A stretch of 21,905 nt of DNA, taken from the NCBI GenBank assembly GCA_910586125.1, contig CAJUHP010000036.1:1-21905 (forward strand). Direction: 5' to 3'. The notes under the pieces were generated by a model, which worked only from the letters and a program-made list of their open reading frames with translations, did no database searches and was not told where the DNA came from. A program made the position numbers and the translations under genes. Shown piece after piece: positions 21,852-21,905 of this stretch; position 1 is the first letter of the stretch, and the number at the start of each line of letters is the position of its first letter. The stretch comes from an uncultured Lachnospiraceae bacterium. GTDB taxonomy: Bacteria > Bacillota > Clostridia > Lachnospirales > Lachnospiraceae.

Positions 21852-21905
21852 TTGAGTAAAAATACGGGAGTAGTAGAATCCATAGAAAGAACGGACGATA
21901 GAATT
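21852..21905 (+). CDS. Partial gene, probable paralogue of the 411-aa accessory protein
   Basis: TTG 21852 follows a good Shine-Dalgarno (AAAGGAGA) by 7 nt and opens 18 codons to the window edge, SKNTGVVESIERTDDRI after the start. The first residues fit loosely with the 411-aa protein at 1422-2657 (VIDKISSDR against VVESIERTDDR with a gap). The main support for paralogy is the shared upstream region and promoter. Function unknown. Confidence 0.55.
   Translation, partial: MSKNTGVVESIERTDDRI

Overview
The window reads as a Clostridia-type Firmicutes chromosome, probably Lachnospiraceae-like. The support is strong AGGAGG-type ribosome binding sites, sigma-A style promoters, a YwaF-family membrane protein, a DUF1292 protein, a YggS homologue and a cytosolic-looking Csp-like S8 peptidase. 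It has three compositional parts: an AT-rich accessory segment (about 1-3500), a visibly GC-richer chromosomal core (about 3609-21475) and a second AT-rich segment that begins right after 21475 and runs off the edge.

Left accessory segment: a tyrosine-recombinase C-terminal remnant (161-313, +) lies beside a partial unrecognised minus-strand ORF. A compact minus-strand operon follows, running 2657 to 511. It encodes a 411-aa protein with a TOPRIM-like central region and a Cys/His-rich C-terminus, a 146-aa DUF4869-like protein, and a 150-aa P-loop protein. It ends in a 20-bp perfect hairpin terminator (459-502). Its promoter is TTGATA-17-TAAAAT at 2703-2731. Two small minus-strand ORFs (3203-3403 and 3419-3481) lie between this operon and the core.

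Core: minus-strand genes from 9456 down to 3609 encode a LytTR response regulator, a GHKL/HK10-type sensor kinase and two ABC exporter half-transporters, which looks like a peptide-sensing or antimicrobial-response module. On the plus strand come icd (NADP isocitrate dehydrogenase), then gltX-ywaF-helicase as a tightly packed run. A bidirectional terminator at 15302-15332 faces a convergent DUF1292 gene. Next, on the minus strand, is a lipoprotein solute-binding protein followed by a methyl-accepting chemotaxis protein. Last, on the plus strand, are a YggS-family PLP protein and an S8 peptidase.

Most notable observation: the upstream region of the left accessory operon recurs as an inverted copy at the right edge. 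A 92-bp block matches without gaps at 84/92 positions (2819-2910 on the minus strand against 21627-21718 on the plus strand). Both copies lead to the same promoter, TTGATA-17-TAAAAT, and then to a gene. The right-hand gene starts with TTG at 21852, and its first 18 residues are compatible with a paralogue of the 411-aa protein. Two related, divergently oriented accessory modules therefore flank about 18 kb of ordinary chromosome. What these modules do is not known to me. The arrangement and the unfamiliar three-gene operon are the best candidates here for something undescribed.
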